Shown here in pieces: positions 37,888-51,800 of a stretch of 64,000 nt of DNA. The notes below the pieces were generated by a model. The model made no database searches. It worked only from the letters and a program-made list of their open reading frames with translations, and was not told the DNA's origin. This DNA comes from Paratinospora sagittata (lineage: Eukaryota; Streptophyta; Magnoliopsida; Ranunculales; Menispermaceae), in assembly GCA_035771175.1 (NCBI GenBank), contig CM069593.1, positions 18,877,956-18,941,955 on the forward strand, given 5' to 3'. The position numbers and the translations under genes were made by a program. Positions within the stretch are counted from its first letter, which is position 1. Every line of letters starts with the position of its first letter.

Positions 37888-39612
37888 ATGGTTAGAGAGT
37901 CATGGTTTAGTAGTCTATGGAGGGTTTCTCGGAAGAATGGCGCCGAACCAGATAAGTCGGTGATCGGTGTGTTAACTTTTGAAATTGCGAGCTTGATGTC
38001 GAAGGTAGTCCATCTATGGCAGTCTCAAAGTGATGATCATGTTGTGAAATTAAGAGAGGAGATCATGAATTCAGTGGGCATTAAGAAGCTTGTATCAGAA
38101 GATGATGATTATCTGGCAGGTTTGGTGTGTGCCGAGATAATGGAGAACCTGAGATTTTTGGCAAGATCTGTAGCCAGGATCGGGAAGAAGTGCACAGATT
38201 CGATATTGCAGCGATTCGAAAATGTATTTGACGACTTGATCAATGATGATGCAGATTTGTTCAAATGGGAATTCACAGTGAAGAAGATGGATAGAAAAGT
38301 GAGGAAAATGGAGAAATTTATTATCATGAGTGCGAATTTGTATCAGGAGCTGGAAATTCTCACCGAGCTTGAACAGGCGTTGAAGAGAATGCAGGGCAGC
38401 AATGACCTGAATTCGGGAAACAGGCTTGAGATCCAGAAGAAGGTCGCCTGGCAGCTGCAAGAAGTGAAGAGTCTGAGAGAGGTTTCTCTGTGGAACAAGA
38501 CTTATGACTTTGTTGTTCTCCTTTTGGCAAGATCTCTCTTCACAATATTTGGGAGAATTAAATACATATTTGGGATTCGTCAAACATCATTTGCAGGTGG
38601 CATCAGTCTGTCAAGAACTATGGATTCTGATAGTCTTAGTCGCAGCTACTCCATCTCTGCACTGATGCAATCTACTGTTTATCCATCCGAGTATAACGTG
38701 GGTAATCTCTCTTCAGTTTCTCGTGGGTGGTCAGCCACAAAATCAGGGCCTCTAGAGGGGTCAACCACAAAGTCTGGACCAATTTACAGTGCACATGAAA
38801 TGAGCAACAGGCAACAGCAATCTGTTAATCACTCGTCTGGCCTTCATGGAAAGCATTCACATTCAAAAACTAAACGTTTGGCTCCTGTGTTACCATTCAA
38901 AGGATGCATGATGGGTGGAAACAAATCTCCATCGTCAGAAAACTGGGCCCCTGTAACCAGTGGTTATCTGAGGTCAAATGGTGTTTGTTCAGGAATCCTC
39001 AATGGAACCAAAAATCCATGTTCAGAGCCACACATTCAAAATACCATAGGCCGTCTTAATGTATTTAGTTTAAGTTCCAAGTCCAAGTTATTGGCTCCTA
39101 CTCCATCAACACTTGGTGCGGCTGCTTTAGCACTTCACTATGCAAACATTATTATTTTAATTGAGAAATTAGTGGAGACTCCTCACTTGATTGGTCCTGA
39201 TGCCAGGGATGATCTATACAACATGCTGCCCGCAAGTATAAGAGCGTCCCTGAGGGCAAGGCTAAAATCATATGCAAAAGACATGGCTTCATCGTTTTGT
39301 GACACTGATCTTGCAGCAGAATGGAGTGAAGCATTGGGAAGGATATTGGAGTGGTTAGCTCCACTTGCTCATAACATGATAAGGTGGCAGTCTGAACGGA
39401 GCTTCCTGCAGCAGAACTTGGTTTCCAGGACAAGTGTGCTTCTGATACAGACACTTTTCTTTGCAAATCAGGCTAAGACAGAAGCTGCAATTTCAGAGCT
39501 TCTTGTGGGTTTAAATTACATCTGGAGATTTGGGAGAGAGCTTAATGCAAAGGCTTTAATGGAGTGTGCTAGCAGCCGAGAATTTGATGATTATTTGGAT
39601 TCCAATGGCTGA
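37888..39612 (+). CDS. DUF3475/DUF668 protein (PSK SIMULATOR-related family), 574 aa
   Basis: Plant-specific protein with an N-terminal DUF3475 region (about 27-83: VIGVLTFEIASLMSKVVHLW and following) and a C-terminal DUF668 region (about 400-510: TLGAAALALHYANIIILIEK, MLPASIRASLRARLKSYAKD, EWLAPLAHNMIRWQSER). The middle is serine-rich and probably disordered. It is a single uninterrupted exon with a leader intron. Named relatives, the PSI proteins, act in growth and phytosulfokine signalling. This one starts MVRESWFSS and lacks the N-terminal MG that would allow myristoylation as reported for PSI1. It therefore fits the sister group of uncharacterised DUF668 proteins better, and its role is not established by sequence. 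The ATG is the first in the long frame. It appears intact. Confidence 0.92.
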   Translation: MVRESWFSSLWRVSRKNGAEPDKSVIGVLTFEIASLMSKVVHLWQSQSDDHVVKLREEIMNSVGIKKLVSEDDDYLAGLVCAEIMENLRFLARSVARIGKKCTDSILQRFENVFDDLINDDADLFKWEFTVKKMDRKVRKMEKFIIMSANLYQELEILTELEQALKRMQGSNDLNSGNRLEIQKKVAWQLQEVKSLREVSLWNKTYDFVVLLLARSLFTIFGRIKYIFGIRQTSFAGGISLSRTMDSDSLSRSYSISALMQSTVYPSEYNVGNLSSVSRGWSATKSGPLEGSTTKSGPIYSAHEMSNRQQQSVNHSSGLHGKHSHSKTKRLAPVLPFKGCMMGGNKSPSSENWAPVTSGYLRSNGVCSGILNGTKNPCSEPHIQNTIGRLNVFSLSSKSKLLAPTPSTLGAAALALHYANIIILIEKLVETPHLIGPDARDDLYNMLPASIRASLRARLKSYAKDMASSFCDTDLAAEWSEALGRILEWLAPLAHNMIRWQSERSFLQQNLVSRTSVLLIQTLFFANQAKTEAAISELLVGLNYIWRFGRELNAKALMECASSREFDDYLDSNG

Positions 39613-41416
39613 CACTGTTTTCAGCTTGTGGTTGTTCTCATATTTATTCTACACTAATCTCGTGAAGTCTCAAGCAACTGCATTCATGAGATGAGCTGTA
39701 TTCTGGTAAAGTATTCATGATACTTAGCTCAAATTGAAGTCTGTGAGGGTTTTCAGTGTTTAAGATTCAGCAAGTGACACGATGACGCCTTCTTGTCTGA
39801 GCATATAGTGCCCTATTCCGTCCCATTTTGGGAATTTCCTATTTTTGGATTCTTTGCTCCAAAGATGCATTTATACAGAACAGAAGTAAAGATATAGCTT
39901 GAGCATCCATCTGGCCTTCTTTATTCAAAGTTGAGCTGCAAATATTGGTTCTTTCTCAGCTGGAATGGGGTCCAGCAGCCACTTCTTCATAAAGCATATT
40001 TTGCATTAAGTTCTAATGATGGTTTTTCCAAAGGGGTATGGCATGGAATTCTTGATATATGGTAAAGTTGTGGAATAATTCTTTTCTCATACTTCTTTCA
40101 GGATATAAGTGTTTTTAACTGCATTGACGAAAGCAGTGCTAGTGCTTGTTTCTTAAGCACAAGCATAGCAAGTCTCTTTGTGATGATATCATTGGTTAAA
40201 CATATTAACGTATATAGTTTGCTAATGAGGTAGTTTGTGTCTTTTATTCTTTTTCCTCGCCTTTTTCTTTTGCTGTTTCCTTTTATTTATTTATTTTTAA
40301 ATTCTCATGTTTATATTCAATCAAATAATGGTGTGGAAGGGTGGTTATTGCTTAATAGAGATGAGGGGAAGATACAAGGGTGGTGGTAGAGGTGGCAGTT
40401 ACAGTGATGCCCATTCTCTCTGTTTTTCTTTTTTTATTTTTTTGTTGGGAAGGGGAGTTGGTGTTAATGTGTTTGGTTTACTGGAAATAGTTGATTTCAG
40501 AGATAGATGGATGTTGTGTAGGGGAGAGAAATCCTTCACCCAATGAATGGATCGAATAGACTATAGCTCAAAAGAGAGAGATGATGATGATGGACAGGTT
40601 TTTTTGGTAACTTTACTTATCCTTTACTTCCACTTTATAATGAATGTCTATTCATATTCGGAGTAAAGGTTAAAACTCTAAAGTAACAAACCAAAGAACT
40701 GACTTATTCTTTAAGAGGTCATATTTCTTCTTCTAATTAGGTGTTGAGGTTCAATACATCTACACTTGCCAAAAAGTGGAAATTTTAGTAATATCAACTT
40801 TTTTATTTGTGGTGGGTAGAGTTACTAAACACCACTTTAATGTGCACCGGCTACTCACTATTTCTATATCTTCTTAATAAGGCAACTTTATAATATTGAG
40901 ATGTGATATAATGATATCAAGGCATAAGTTATTTTCTGAGAAATTAGGAGCAAGCTATCTTTAAGAAAATCAGACTCGATCTACGTTGAGTTGGAATACA
41001 TTTTGAAGCAAATTTAAGTCTAAGGCATGTAGTAAGGTATCAACGTTATTTTTTGACGGTAGCACCTAATTTTTTTTTGATGTTTTAGGAATGTGTGTGT
41101 ATTTAAGTATTTAGATGTGAACATAAAAAAATGGCGCTGACATCCAATGTATATCAAATATTTTTCTTTTACTATTATTATCTTAGTGCCCTACATTTCT
41201 CCATTGATCCCATTTTAAGATATAAAAAATGGACGTACATATTACTTCATTTATTTAAACTTCAATTATTATTTGATAAAATGATAAGTAATTCATGTCA
41301 ATTAATCAAAAGTTCATCCGTTGTCTAATTAAAAATAAGTATATTTAAATTAATTAAAATAAAAAAGGCCTATGCACAACTGATGTGAGTTGCACTGGAA
41401 ACTCATACTTAATTAC

Positions 41417-41636
41417 TAGTACTTTCAAATACTATGTTGCACACACTCATCTATGACCATTAGTTGTACTTACGAAAGCTCGTGCTTTCAAATACCATGT
41501 TGCACTCACCCATCTATTAGTTGCATTTACAAAAGCTCGTACTTTCAAATACTATGTTGCACCTTTTAAAAAATAAAATAAAATAAAAATGTTGCACCCA
41601 TTCAGATATCAATTGCAATTACAAAAGCTAGCACTG
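41417..41636. repeat. Degenerate tandem repeat, units of about 57-63 bp
   Basis: The block ACTTTCAAATACTATGTTGC recurs at 41421, 41484 (GCTTTCAAATACCATGTTGC) and 41541. Each is followed by a CATCTAT...TTAGTTG and AAAGCTCGT segment. A partial fourth unit follows an A-rich insertion at about 41568-41590. Confidence 0.75.
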
Positions 41637-42355
41637 TTTATGTAAATTAGATAACTAGCCTGTCTAACACCATATATATATATATATATAAATAAATGGT
41701 GCTACTATTACAATTAACTTCAGTCACAACATTAATTTTAAAACTCCAATCACAAGATTGATGGTCACATGAGACCTAAAATAATTGTGACTGTGTTTAT
41801 CACGGTGCTCATTTTTATCCTATCTACGGAGACCTAAAAAGTTTAACGTTAACTTTTTAAATCGTGTATTTATTTCCAGGCCTTATTTCGAACTTGAAAA
41901 ATGAGCGGGTAATCCCAAGCAATAGAAACCTTTCCCGCCACCCCACAACGATACTCCCACTCCTTTAATACATGTAAAATAGAAAGATGTTATAATAAAC
42001 ACAAAAAAGGTTCCGATATAACAATAACCCGGCCGAACACATTCAGAGTCCGACTCGTCCAATTACCGAGTCGACCCAGTTGAGTTGAGATAATATTTTA
42101 TTTAGTTATATTCTTTTCATGTGTTACAATAAATTTGATGGGCCAGGAAAAAATTATGATTTACCTGAGAATAGAAACCGAACCGAGTGAAAACGGGATC
42201 GGTGAGTCGGACTCGTGAAAGACCACGTTAACGGTATGCTCAAACTGGGGTGTGGAAGGAAGGGTGTGGAAAGCCGTTGCGTTGGCATTGTTGTTGTTTT
42301 TGTTCTTCAATTAGGGCAGGGAGTCCTATCTCCCTCTCCTTCTATTTTCTCTCTT

Positions 42356-42386
42356 CCTCTCTCTCGATCTCTCTCTCTCTCTCTAG
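42356..42386 (+). repeat. CT-rich tract in the leader of the PTM-like gene
   Basis: Runs of TC/CT units (CTCTCTCTCTC) lie just before GGGTTCGC, about 420 bp before the ATG. Such pyrimidine tracts are common in plant 5' leaders. Confidence 0.7.
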
Positions 42387-42800
42387 GGTTCGCTTATATT
42401 TCTCTCATCAACGGCGGTCATTATTAAACCCTAATCAGGTACTCATCTTCGTTCTTCCCCCCCCAACCAAAAGAAAACCCTAATCACCCGTTTCATGTAT
42501 CAGAATCTCTGATTCCGCACCAACTGATTTTCATCTATAATACTACTAATCCGATTTGCTGAAAACGAGGTTTATTGGTATAATTCTTATTTATTTTATA
42601 ATATATATATTTTTGTTTCTGGAAGGTTTGGATTTAGCGGGGGGGATTTGTGGCTCTGGGTTTATTTTTATTTATTTATTTTGGGTGTTTTATGGATGTG
42701 GAAGAAATTGGGGCTATAGGAGGATTGTTGTTGATCGGAAGATACCTAGTTTTTTTGCGAGAAGAATAGGTTTTTTGTTTCGTGGGTTGTGTGGTGTGGT

Positions 42801-45800
42801 ATGGAGTCTGAGAAAGTGGAAACGGGACATGGAACGAGGAAGAGGAGGAGGGATGGTGGTAATGGTAATGAGGAGAACGTTGGGCCACGGAAAGGGCGGT
42901 GGAAGATGAGAGCAAGGGGGGTTGAGACTAGGTCCAGGGATTTTGTGGGGAAGTATGTGAAGAAGGAATTTGAAGGGTTTGGAGTGTTTCTGGGGAAAGT
43001 TGTTTCTTGTAGTGGTGGGTTGTATAGAGTTTATTACGAGGATGGAGATTTTGAGGATCTCGAGCACGATGAAGTATCTGGTATTATCGTGGATGAGGGC
43101 GATTTTGATGCGGAGTTTGCTAGCAGGAAAAAGAAATTAGATGACATGATTTTGCAGGGTGATTCGGAGATTCTGGGTAAGAGACCGGAGAGTCAGGCGG
43201 GCAAATGTGCGAAAGCTTCGGATGGAACTGAAGCGTCTTCTGCCACTAAGTTGAGTTCAGAATTTGATTGTGGTTCTGCTAGAGATCCTGATGTGGATGG
43301 GGTTCAAAAGGATTTTCTGGATGGAGATGCCGACTCTTCTAGTGATTCGAGTGAATTTGTCCAAGTTCGGGATTCCTGTTCAGACAATCAGGCTCCTATT
43401 GTTCCGGCTCCTGCATTTCCAGAGTCCTCTGGTAATATAGGCGTACCTGAGGAAGTTGTTCAACATCTCTTCTCTGTATACACTTTCTTGAGATCTTTCA
43501 GTATTCAGCTCTTCATAAGTCCTTTTCGGCTGGATGATTTAGTGGGTTCTCTCAATTGCACTGTCCCAAATACACTAACGGATGGCATTCATTTTGCTCT
43601 CATGCGCGCATTGAGACGTCATCTTGAGATGGTTTCTTCTGATAGTGCTGAGCTCGCTTTGAAGCGTCTGAGGTATGCCTCTCATCCCTCTGCCTCATTT
43701 ACTGTACAAACTCGGAAACATTAATCATCTTTGTCACGAAAGATATTTCGTGAACGAGATGTCCTAAGCCAAATAAAGAAAACAAAAAAACATGAACATA
43801 TGTTCATTTAAAATATTACAACTCTTTCATGCCAAGATCTTCTGCGCCTGATATATGAAAACTGAATGAACCAAAAAAAACACACAACTAATAGAACAAC
43901 ACAACCAAGCTGTTTTTTTTTTGGTCTATATTTTAATTGTGTGACGATCTTGATTTCATAATGAGCTACAATTTAGGAATTTCATCATGATTCTATCTGC
44001 AGGCGACTTGACTGGAGCTTGCTTGACACATTGACTTGGCCAGTTTATGTTCTTGAGTATCTTTTGGCAATGGGATACACTAAAGACCCAGCCTGGAAGG
44101 GATTCTACAATGATGCCTTAGACAGAGAATATTACAGCTTATCTGTAAATTGGAAGCTTATGATCTTACAAGTCTTGTGTGATGATGTAATGGAATCTGC
44201 TGAGATAAGAGCAGAAATAGACACACGGGAAGGCTTCGAAGAGGGAACAGATTCTAATATGAACCCTCTGCTTGAATATGTGCCAAGAAGGGTGCATGCT
44301 AGGCATACCAAGACATTAGTCTCAAGTGATCTGGAAGTTGAGAACGTGATTTCAGAGCCTCATGTCTCAAAAATTCCTAAACTGGATGTAGATGTCACTA
44401 ATGCTGATCAAGATGGGAACAGTGATGAATGTCGGCTTTGTGGCATGGATGGGAGTTTGCTTTGCTGTGATGGGTGTCCGTCTGTTTACCATCCCAGATG
44501 TATTGGTCTAAGCAAAGTGCTCATACCAGATGGGTCATGGTTTTGTCTGGAGTGTAAAGCTAAAATGACTGAGAAGACACTGAGAATTGGAACAGGTTTA
44601 AGAGGAGCAGATATGTTTGGTACCGATCCATATGGCCATACTTTTTTGGGTGTTTGTAACCACTTACTTGTGTAAGTGTTTAATCCACTTTCTTCATTTC
44701 ATTGTCTTTTTAATCATTTTTAAAAGGAAATGGTCTTTTTTTTAGTTTGCGTTATTTCACCTTTATTATTTTGCTGGACTACATTACAGAAGTTTTTATT
44801 ATAAGCATGAACAGTTTATTTTTGGGTTTGGTGTGAACCACTTGCCACAATAGAATTGCAAAGTCATACATTTTGTTGTTTAATTGGCCATGCACTTGTT
44901 TTTTAACTTGTAGGCTGCTTTTTTTTGACAATATAATGCATGATTACAGGCTCAAGGGTCCACTCAGTGGCGAAACTTGTTCAAGATACTATAATCAGAA
45001 TGACATTCCAAAAGTCCTCCAAGTACTTAATTCTTCTGTGCAGTATTCAAATTTGTATTCAGGGATATGCAAAGAAATTATGCAGTACTGGGAGATACCT
45101 GAAAGTTTGATCTACTCTCTTACTGAAAGAACTGAAGCTGGAAGAGATCCTACAGATGGAAAGGAAGATGTGATGGTTCCAACTCTAGTGTCCACCCCTT
45201 CTAGCAGGGAAACCTCTAATGTTCTAGATGCAGTTGAAGGAGATAACTTAGCAAGCTGTGTGACTGAATGTAATGTAGAGAACAGAGTGCCATCCTATAT
45301 GGAAAATAATTACCAGGATGCTAGACTGAATGGTACTTCCTTGAATACCATGAACCAAGCCAAAGTTCCATGTCTGCAAAAAAACGGTGATGTTACTGCA
45401 CAACAGAGTTCTCAGGTCACAAGTATGAGGCTTTGTGAGCAGTTTGGAGCAGAGTCTATGATGTCATCTGGATCAATCAACAATTGTGCTGATCATTCTG
45501 ATTTAACCAATCAAAGCTTGGCTGATAAATCTATTGCCAGGGGTACAGGTGAAAATGGTATTCTTTTGCCAACAAAAATTGTTACTTCAAGCATGTCTTG
45601 TAAAAGAACTGGAGGTATACACGGTATTGACGATACAAGTAAAGGGGACGATGATTTTTTATACATGGGGGTGCTATTTAAGCCTCAGGCTTACGTCAAT
45701 CAGTATTTTCTGGGGGACATTGCGGCGACTGCAGCAGCTAATCTGGCTGTTCTTAGTTCTGAAGAGAATCAAGCTTCTGGTACTCATGCTTCATCGAACA

Positions 45801-48800
45801 CCAGAAAAACTGACTCAGCAAATGTTGCATTGCAAATAAAAGCATTCTCATCAGCATGTAGCCACTTCTTCTGGCCCAGTTCAGAAAAGAAGTTTATGGA
45901 TGTCCGAAGAGAAAGATGTGGATGGTGTTCTTCATGCAAGGCATCCGTCACATGCAAGAAAGGATGTTTGTTAAACTTTGCTGCGTCAAATGCCATCAAG
46001 GGATCTGCAAGAATCCCAACTGGCCTTCGTTCCACTAGGAATGGGGAAGGAAGTATTCCTGGTATTGCAATGTATATTTTATACTTGGAGGAGAGTTTTC
46101 GTGGCCTTACAGTTTGGCCCTTTCTGAGCTCAAGTTATAGACAAAAATGGTGTAAACAAGTCGAACAAGCTTCAACCTGCAAAACATTAAAGTTTCTGTT
46201 GCTTGAGGTGAACATTTTTTTCTTTAAGTTTTTTGGTTTATATTCCTTTGAATTCCAACTGGCATTTAAATTTCAAGTAGTAGACTTGAATTCTGTTATT
46301 TTCTAGGTTAATTTTGAATGTTTCACACTTGTTCATCATTAGGACTTCTTTTCAGTACCTTTTGCTCCTTTACCATCTAGGTCGGGGGAGAGAGTATATC
46401 AGATATATTACGAGGCAGCAAGTGCAAACTTTGTCTTTCAATAGACCACCAATGGCTGAACGTCATGTTCTACTTTGCCTCAATTCGCATGTTCTACTTT
46501 GCCTCAATTCGATAGTCACTCTTAGCTGTACGGAGAATTGAATCTTACCCTGATTCTCCTTTTTTGATTTATGTTCTAAACATTAAACGGAAATTATCTA
46601 TTTTGGAAGGGAGGATTAATAAGTAGCTGATTTGATTTATTTGAGAGTTGGATTTTATTTCATCATTTTGAAGATGCCAAAAAGTGGGATTTAGCCCACA
46701 CTACCCATGTCCAAAAACTCTCCTATTCCTTTCTACCCAAATACACCACACTACAATCAAGCAAACCACACACCAATGTTTCTTTCACTTGGGTAGGATG
46801 TGATCCAATTGATGATAAACGTTTCCCCCTTGGGGGCCTTCACCACCTTGTAGAGTAGTCGCTAGGAAATGAATGCTCCATCTGCTCCAAACTTCCTGGG
46901 AAAATGGGCAAACGGAGAGGTTATCACTATTTTCCTTGCAAAGGCAGCGGCCCTAAGGAGAAATGCACAAATTTGGGAATCTCCTTTGCATATCATTATT
47001 AGTGTTTAACTTACCGTGGAAAATTACTCAATCCAAGAACTTGACTTTAGAAGACACGTGCTTTCCAAAACAAGTCATGAAGGGGAAAATGGGAGGCGGT
47101 AGGGTTGTCAACAAGAATGAAATAAAATGATTTAATTGTGAACCTACCAGAAGAATCTCTAGGCTGGCAAATATTTTCAATCTCACCATAAGGCTGAACA
47201 TGAGAGAGGGATTCAAAAGAAAAGCTTCTCTCTATGAAGTTTCTTCCCAAATGGAGATCTCAGGAAAGACCTCCCCTACTCCCACTAAACGAAGCAAAGA
47301 AAAAGGATTAAATTGGTTTGTCATGAAGGGTTGACAACCAGTGCAGATTGGGATATAAATGCGCAAAGCTAGCATTACCGCACTAGGTGTCCTCCCCAAA
47401 ATGAATCCTATCCCCTAACCCAATTTGAACCTAACCAAAGGTTTAAAGAAAGGCTGAGATGAGAGGATGAACTTCCAAGAGGTCCTAAAGGTAAATCTCA
47501 GGGCAAGGCTAGCGTCCCTGAGGTTGCATTGTATCCCACTTCTGCTTCTTACAAACTAGCCCAAAGGGAATCCTGCTCCTTGGGAAATCTCCACAGCCAT
47601 TTTTCCACCAACGCCCTATTCCTCTTGTTGATGTTGCCAATAGCAAGATCCTCTTGATCCACCCTCCTGTACACAGTGGTCCATGCCACCAAATGGTTCC
47701 CTCTATCCTTCTTCACACTTCTAGAGGAAATCTGAAACATTTTTTTCCATTAGGCCAGCCGCCTTAGTTGGTACACGGAAGGGACACAAGTGAGTGGGTA
47801 GAACGTCCAACACATACGTAAATTGATCTGACAGATACACCTTGTAGTATCAACAGAAATACAAAATTTTATTCCCAGCTCTGTAGGATTGGCTTTCACT
47901 TTTTCTACCATTAAACTGTTTAAAGTCAAGCTTTCTTTGTTGATAGTAACTCTTTTATTACTATTTCTAACAAAGCCAACTTTGATCTTCCTTGTGTCTT
48001 TTAAGTTTATTTAATTTGCCTTGTCTCATTCCTTCTCCCTAGTGCTTCTCCAAGTCTCTTTGAAATCAATTTTTTTTAGGATATCTTGTTTGATGCCAGA
48101 TAGCATAAAAAACATGGTAACATTTGTTGTTTTGGAAAACTGAGCAACATGTAGATATAGCCAATTTTAGTAGTTATATTGACCTGCAGTGCCATCCATG
48201 TTAATATTTCTAGCCATATGAGCTCTTCCATTGTATTCTTATTTGATGAAAGCGTCATTTAAGATTCATAGCTAGTTTTTGAAGCTAGCATTCTGCTGTT
48301 CATTAATGTATATCTACACATGCATCATCATGTACATCTGTTTCCTTTTGTTTTAATCTTAATATAATTTGCAGCTTGAAGCACATGTTCGTGTAATCAC
48401 TTTCTCTGGGGATTGGATTAAGCTGGTAGATGATTGGTCAATTGAGTTTTCTGCTTTGAAAAGCAATGCATGCTCTGCTGGACCTTCCCTAAAGCGACCT
48501 GGGAGAAAGAGTAAGAAGCAATCTGCCATATCAGATCATATTGCTGCTATCTCTTCTGAAGATGACATGAAGCGTGTTAACTGGTGGCGTGGAGGGAAAA
48601 TCTCAAAGCTGGTATATCAGAGAGCTACTCTGCCACACTCAATTGTAAAAAAAGCAGCTCGTCAAGGTAATTTGGATATATTTGCTTGGTTCTTTTGTTA
48701 AGTTCAGAAAAATGAATCAGACGAGAAGTTAAATAAATCTGTATAATGTCAGGTGGTTCAAGGAAAATTCCTGGCATTTGTTATGCTGAAGGTTCTGATA

Positions 48801-51800
48801 TTCCCAAAAGAAGCAGAAAATTCACTTGGCGATCTGCAGTAGAAATGAGCATGAATGCTCCTCAGCTTGCTCTTCAGGTTTAGTCATATTATTATGCTAA
48901 AGCTTCTCTCTCTCTCTCTCTCTCTAAACTAGTAATCAGCCATATATTCTTTCTCTTTAAGGTTCCTTTTTTTCCCCTCCTCTCGCACTCTCTTCTCTTT
49001 ATTCCTGTGAGCAACCTATTGCATCACTTGACGACTTTGGTTGGAGTCAGATTGGCCCAGAAACTCTAATATCTAGGATGTTTAAAGTCTCTCCCTTTAC
49101 TTTATTTTTGAATATTTTATTTAAATAAATATTTTGCATATTTGGTTGAAGCAAATAAATTTTTTTACTCGGTCTAATGAGTTAAACAAATGAAATTTAG
49201 AGACAACTAACCCTGTCAAGGCTCCTTTTCTTTTACAAAAGTTATGATGTAAATTCTTTCCCTTATATAGCTTTTAATATGAACCAATGTGATTGACTTC
49301 CTTTTTGGCTTTATTAGTTGCTACCTTTTTAAGCGTGTGGACTGGCAGATATTCCTGATCGTCCAACATGTGAGTGTATGATTATGAATGTTGGCTAGCT
49401 CATGATCATCAAAGAAAGCTAAAAGGGTGAAAACTACGTTGGTTAGCATGTGCATTGCATCTAAGAAACACATGGAAATGTTTTATGTTTCTATGTATAT
49501 CATAGAATGGGAACTGCCCCTTATTGATGGAACAGCTTTCTAGTGTCTTTGCTTTTTTCGTGCTTAATTTATCTTTCTTGTTTTTTTCTCAAGTCTCATC
49601 CTTGAGAATGAAACAGTTTCTTTTGCTAAATTTTCCCCTCTTGTCCTCTTTTCACTGAGTTTGTTTTGTTCCTCGCTATTCTTCTGTATGCTACCGATCT
49701 GTCAGATTTTATATGTGATATGTGAGTTTGTGATGCATGTGTGCGTTTCTCTGCTCTGTATGTAGTATTTACATGTAGAAAGTAGATTAATATGATTAAA
49801 GTTAAGAAACTCATCATGACAAACTAATAATTCTTCCTTACTATGGGGTGCTATCTCAACCTTCTTCCAACTTTTGTCCTTATCCTAATATCTTCCGACT
49901 TTTGTCTTTATCCTAATATTCTTTATTTTTATCTTTCTTCTTCCTATTCTCACTCTTGAGGTAAGATTTTCATCTGCCTAGAATTTGTAGTACTTGTTTT
50001 CAGTTATTCTTACTCTTGTTTTTTGTCTTTTTAAACCCACAGTTTTATAACAATAGAAAAAGAAAAGTAGAAAATACTTCGCTCGTTATGAATTTAGTGA
50101 TAATTATTGATTTTACTCTTTACAAGAAAAGTTCTTTCCTTGGATCACTCTAAGCAAACCAATATGCGAAAACAACATTTCTTTGACCAAAAAGGTAATT
50201 AGAAGAAGATGGCAATCTTAGTGGGAAACAATAAGTTTGCATGAATAATTTGTCAGTACTGATAGCAAAACATGGCAAGTTAAATTATGCCTGCTGTCAG
50301 ATGCTTCTTGGTTGTTCCTAATATTATTACTCTTTGTGTTTGTTTTTATGGTTACATTGGATATTTATTTCTAATATTTGATTCTATATTTATGCCTGGT
50401 GGCCTAAATATTGGTAATCTGGTCTCATGCTCAAACTGGTTTCATCAGGTTAGATACCTTGACTCTCATGTCAGATGGAGTGACCTTGTTCGTCCAGAGC
50501 AGAATTTTCTTGATGGTAAAGCAGCAGAGACTGAAGCTTCTGCTTTTAGAAATGCAAGAATCATTGATAAAAAAATTCTGGAAGACAAGAAGATTAGATA
50601 TGGTCTAGATTTTGGTAATCAGAAACATCTACCTTCCCGTGTCTTGAAGAACATTATTGAAGTGGGACAGGATGAATATGGGAAAGAAAAGTTTTGGTTT
50701 TCTGAAACTCATATCCCTCTCTTTTTGATAAAAGAATTTGAAGAGAAGGCAGAGAAGGCTCCCTTGCAGCCTAATAAGGTGTCACATGCCTTGTCCAAGT
50801 TACAAAGAAGACAGCTAAAAGTTTCACGTAGGGATATATTCTCATATCTTATGTACAAGGGGGACAAAGTAGATAAATGCTCATGTGCCTCATGTCAAAA
50901 GGATGTTTTCCTCGGGTAATTGCTTCATACATCACATCCATTCTGTTTAACAACCTGCTTTCAGCTTTTTAATGGTATTATTTGGTGATTTCAGGGATGC
51001 TGTCAAGTGCAGCGAGTGTGAAGGTATAGAAACTACCGAGCTCTATATTCCTTGTTTCATTGTATATAATTTGGAATGGTCATTCTGTGGTCCTTTATTT
51101 CATAGATGGACAATAAACTAGGTGTTAGCACCTAAATGAACTCATGGCAGATCCAGCCATTGTGGTGGGTGATTTTCTTCATCCAATTCATATGTTTTTA
51201 ATACTGATCAATTATCACTAAAGCCTACCTAGCCTTCTCTTCCCTAGATTTTTATCTTTTATGCCCTGTTTGATAGCTAAGAAAAGTTTTCTCAAGAAAA
51301 TACAGTTTTCTTGATAAATAATTTCTTAAGCAAAGTTTCCCAGAAAATTTTCTCATGGTTCTTTGATTGTACATGAGAAAATCTTTTTTCAAACTTTTAT
51401 GATGTAAAAAGAATGGACAATGAGAAGTTTCATAGAATATAAATACGAACATAATCAACAATACTAAAAATTTTCTTGTGAGAAAATTAAATTTTCTCAG
51501 CTGTAGAGATGAAAAGATTTTGGTGAGAAAATATGGGGGTTGAGAAAACTTTTCTCGAGAAAATATTGACAATCAAACGCACAACTTTTCTATTTTCCTG
51601 AGAAAATCTTTTATTTTGTCGAGAAAATAACAATTTTCTTACCTATCAGACAGGGCCTTAGTTGCCTAGTATAATTTGAAAATTTAATTAATTGCATTAT
51701 TTCTTGAGCCAGGTTCTTGATATAACCAAGACTACATATATTTGGTCTCATCATGATATTCTCTCACTGAGAAGTGAACTTTCTATAATATGCAGAGGCA

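Larger units (their letters stand above)
39613..42800. other. Spacer and promoter between DUF668 and PTM-like genes
   Basis: 39613-40250 is the likely 3' UTR and flank of the DUF668 gene. I see no further gene. A degenerate tandem repeat lies at 41417-41636 and a (TA)n tract at about 41672-41691. 42300-42800 is the CT-rich leader of the PTM-like gene, with a possible leader-intron donor after CCCTAATCAG at about 42438. Confidence 0.55.

Noticed and set aside
38095..38583. 162-codon minus-strand frame inside the DUF668 gene
   Set aside because: Shadow of an intact 574-codon exon with two known domains on the other strand.
46314..46541. 75-codon + frame after PTM-like exon 3
   Set aside because: Intron sequence after a clear GAG/GTGAAC donor, with no continuation to exon 4.
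51252..51572. 106-codon minus-strand frame in a PTM-like intron
   Set aside because: It lies wholly inside the MITE at 51262-51657 and is low-complexity.
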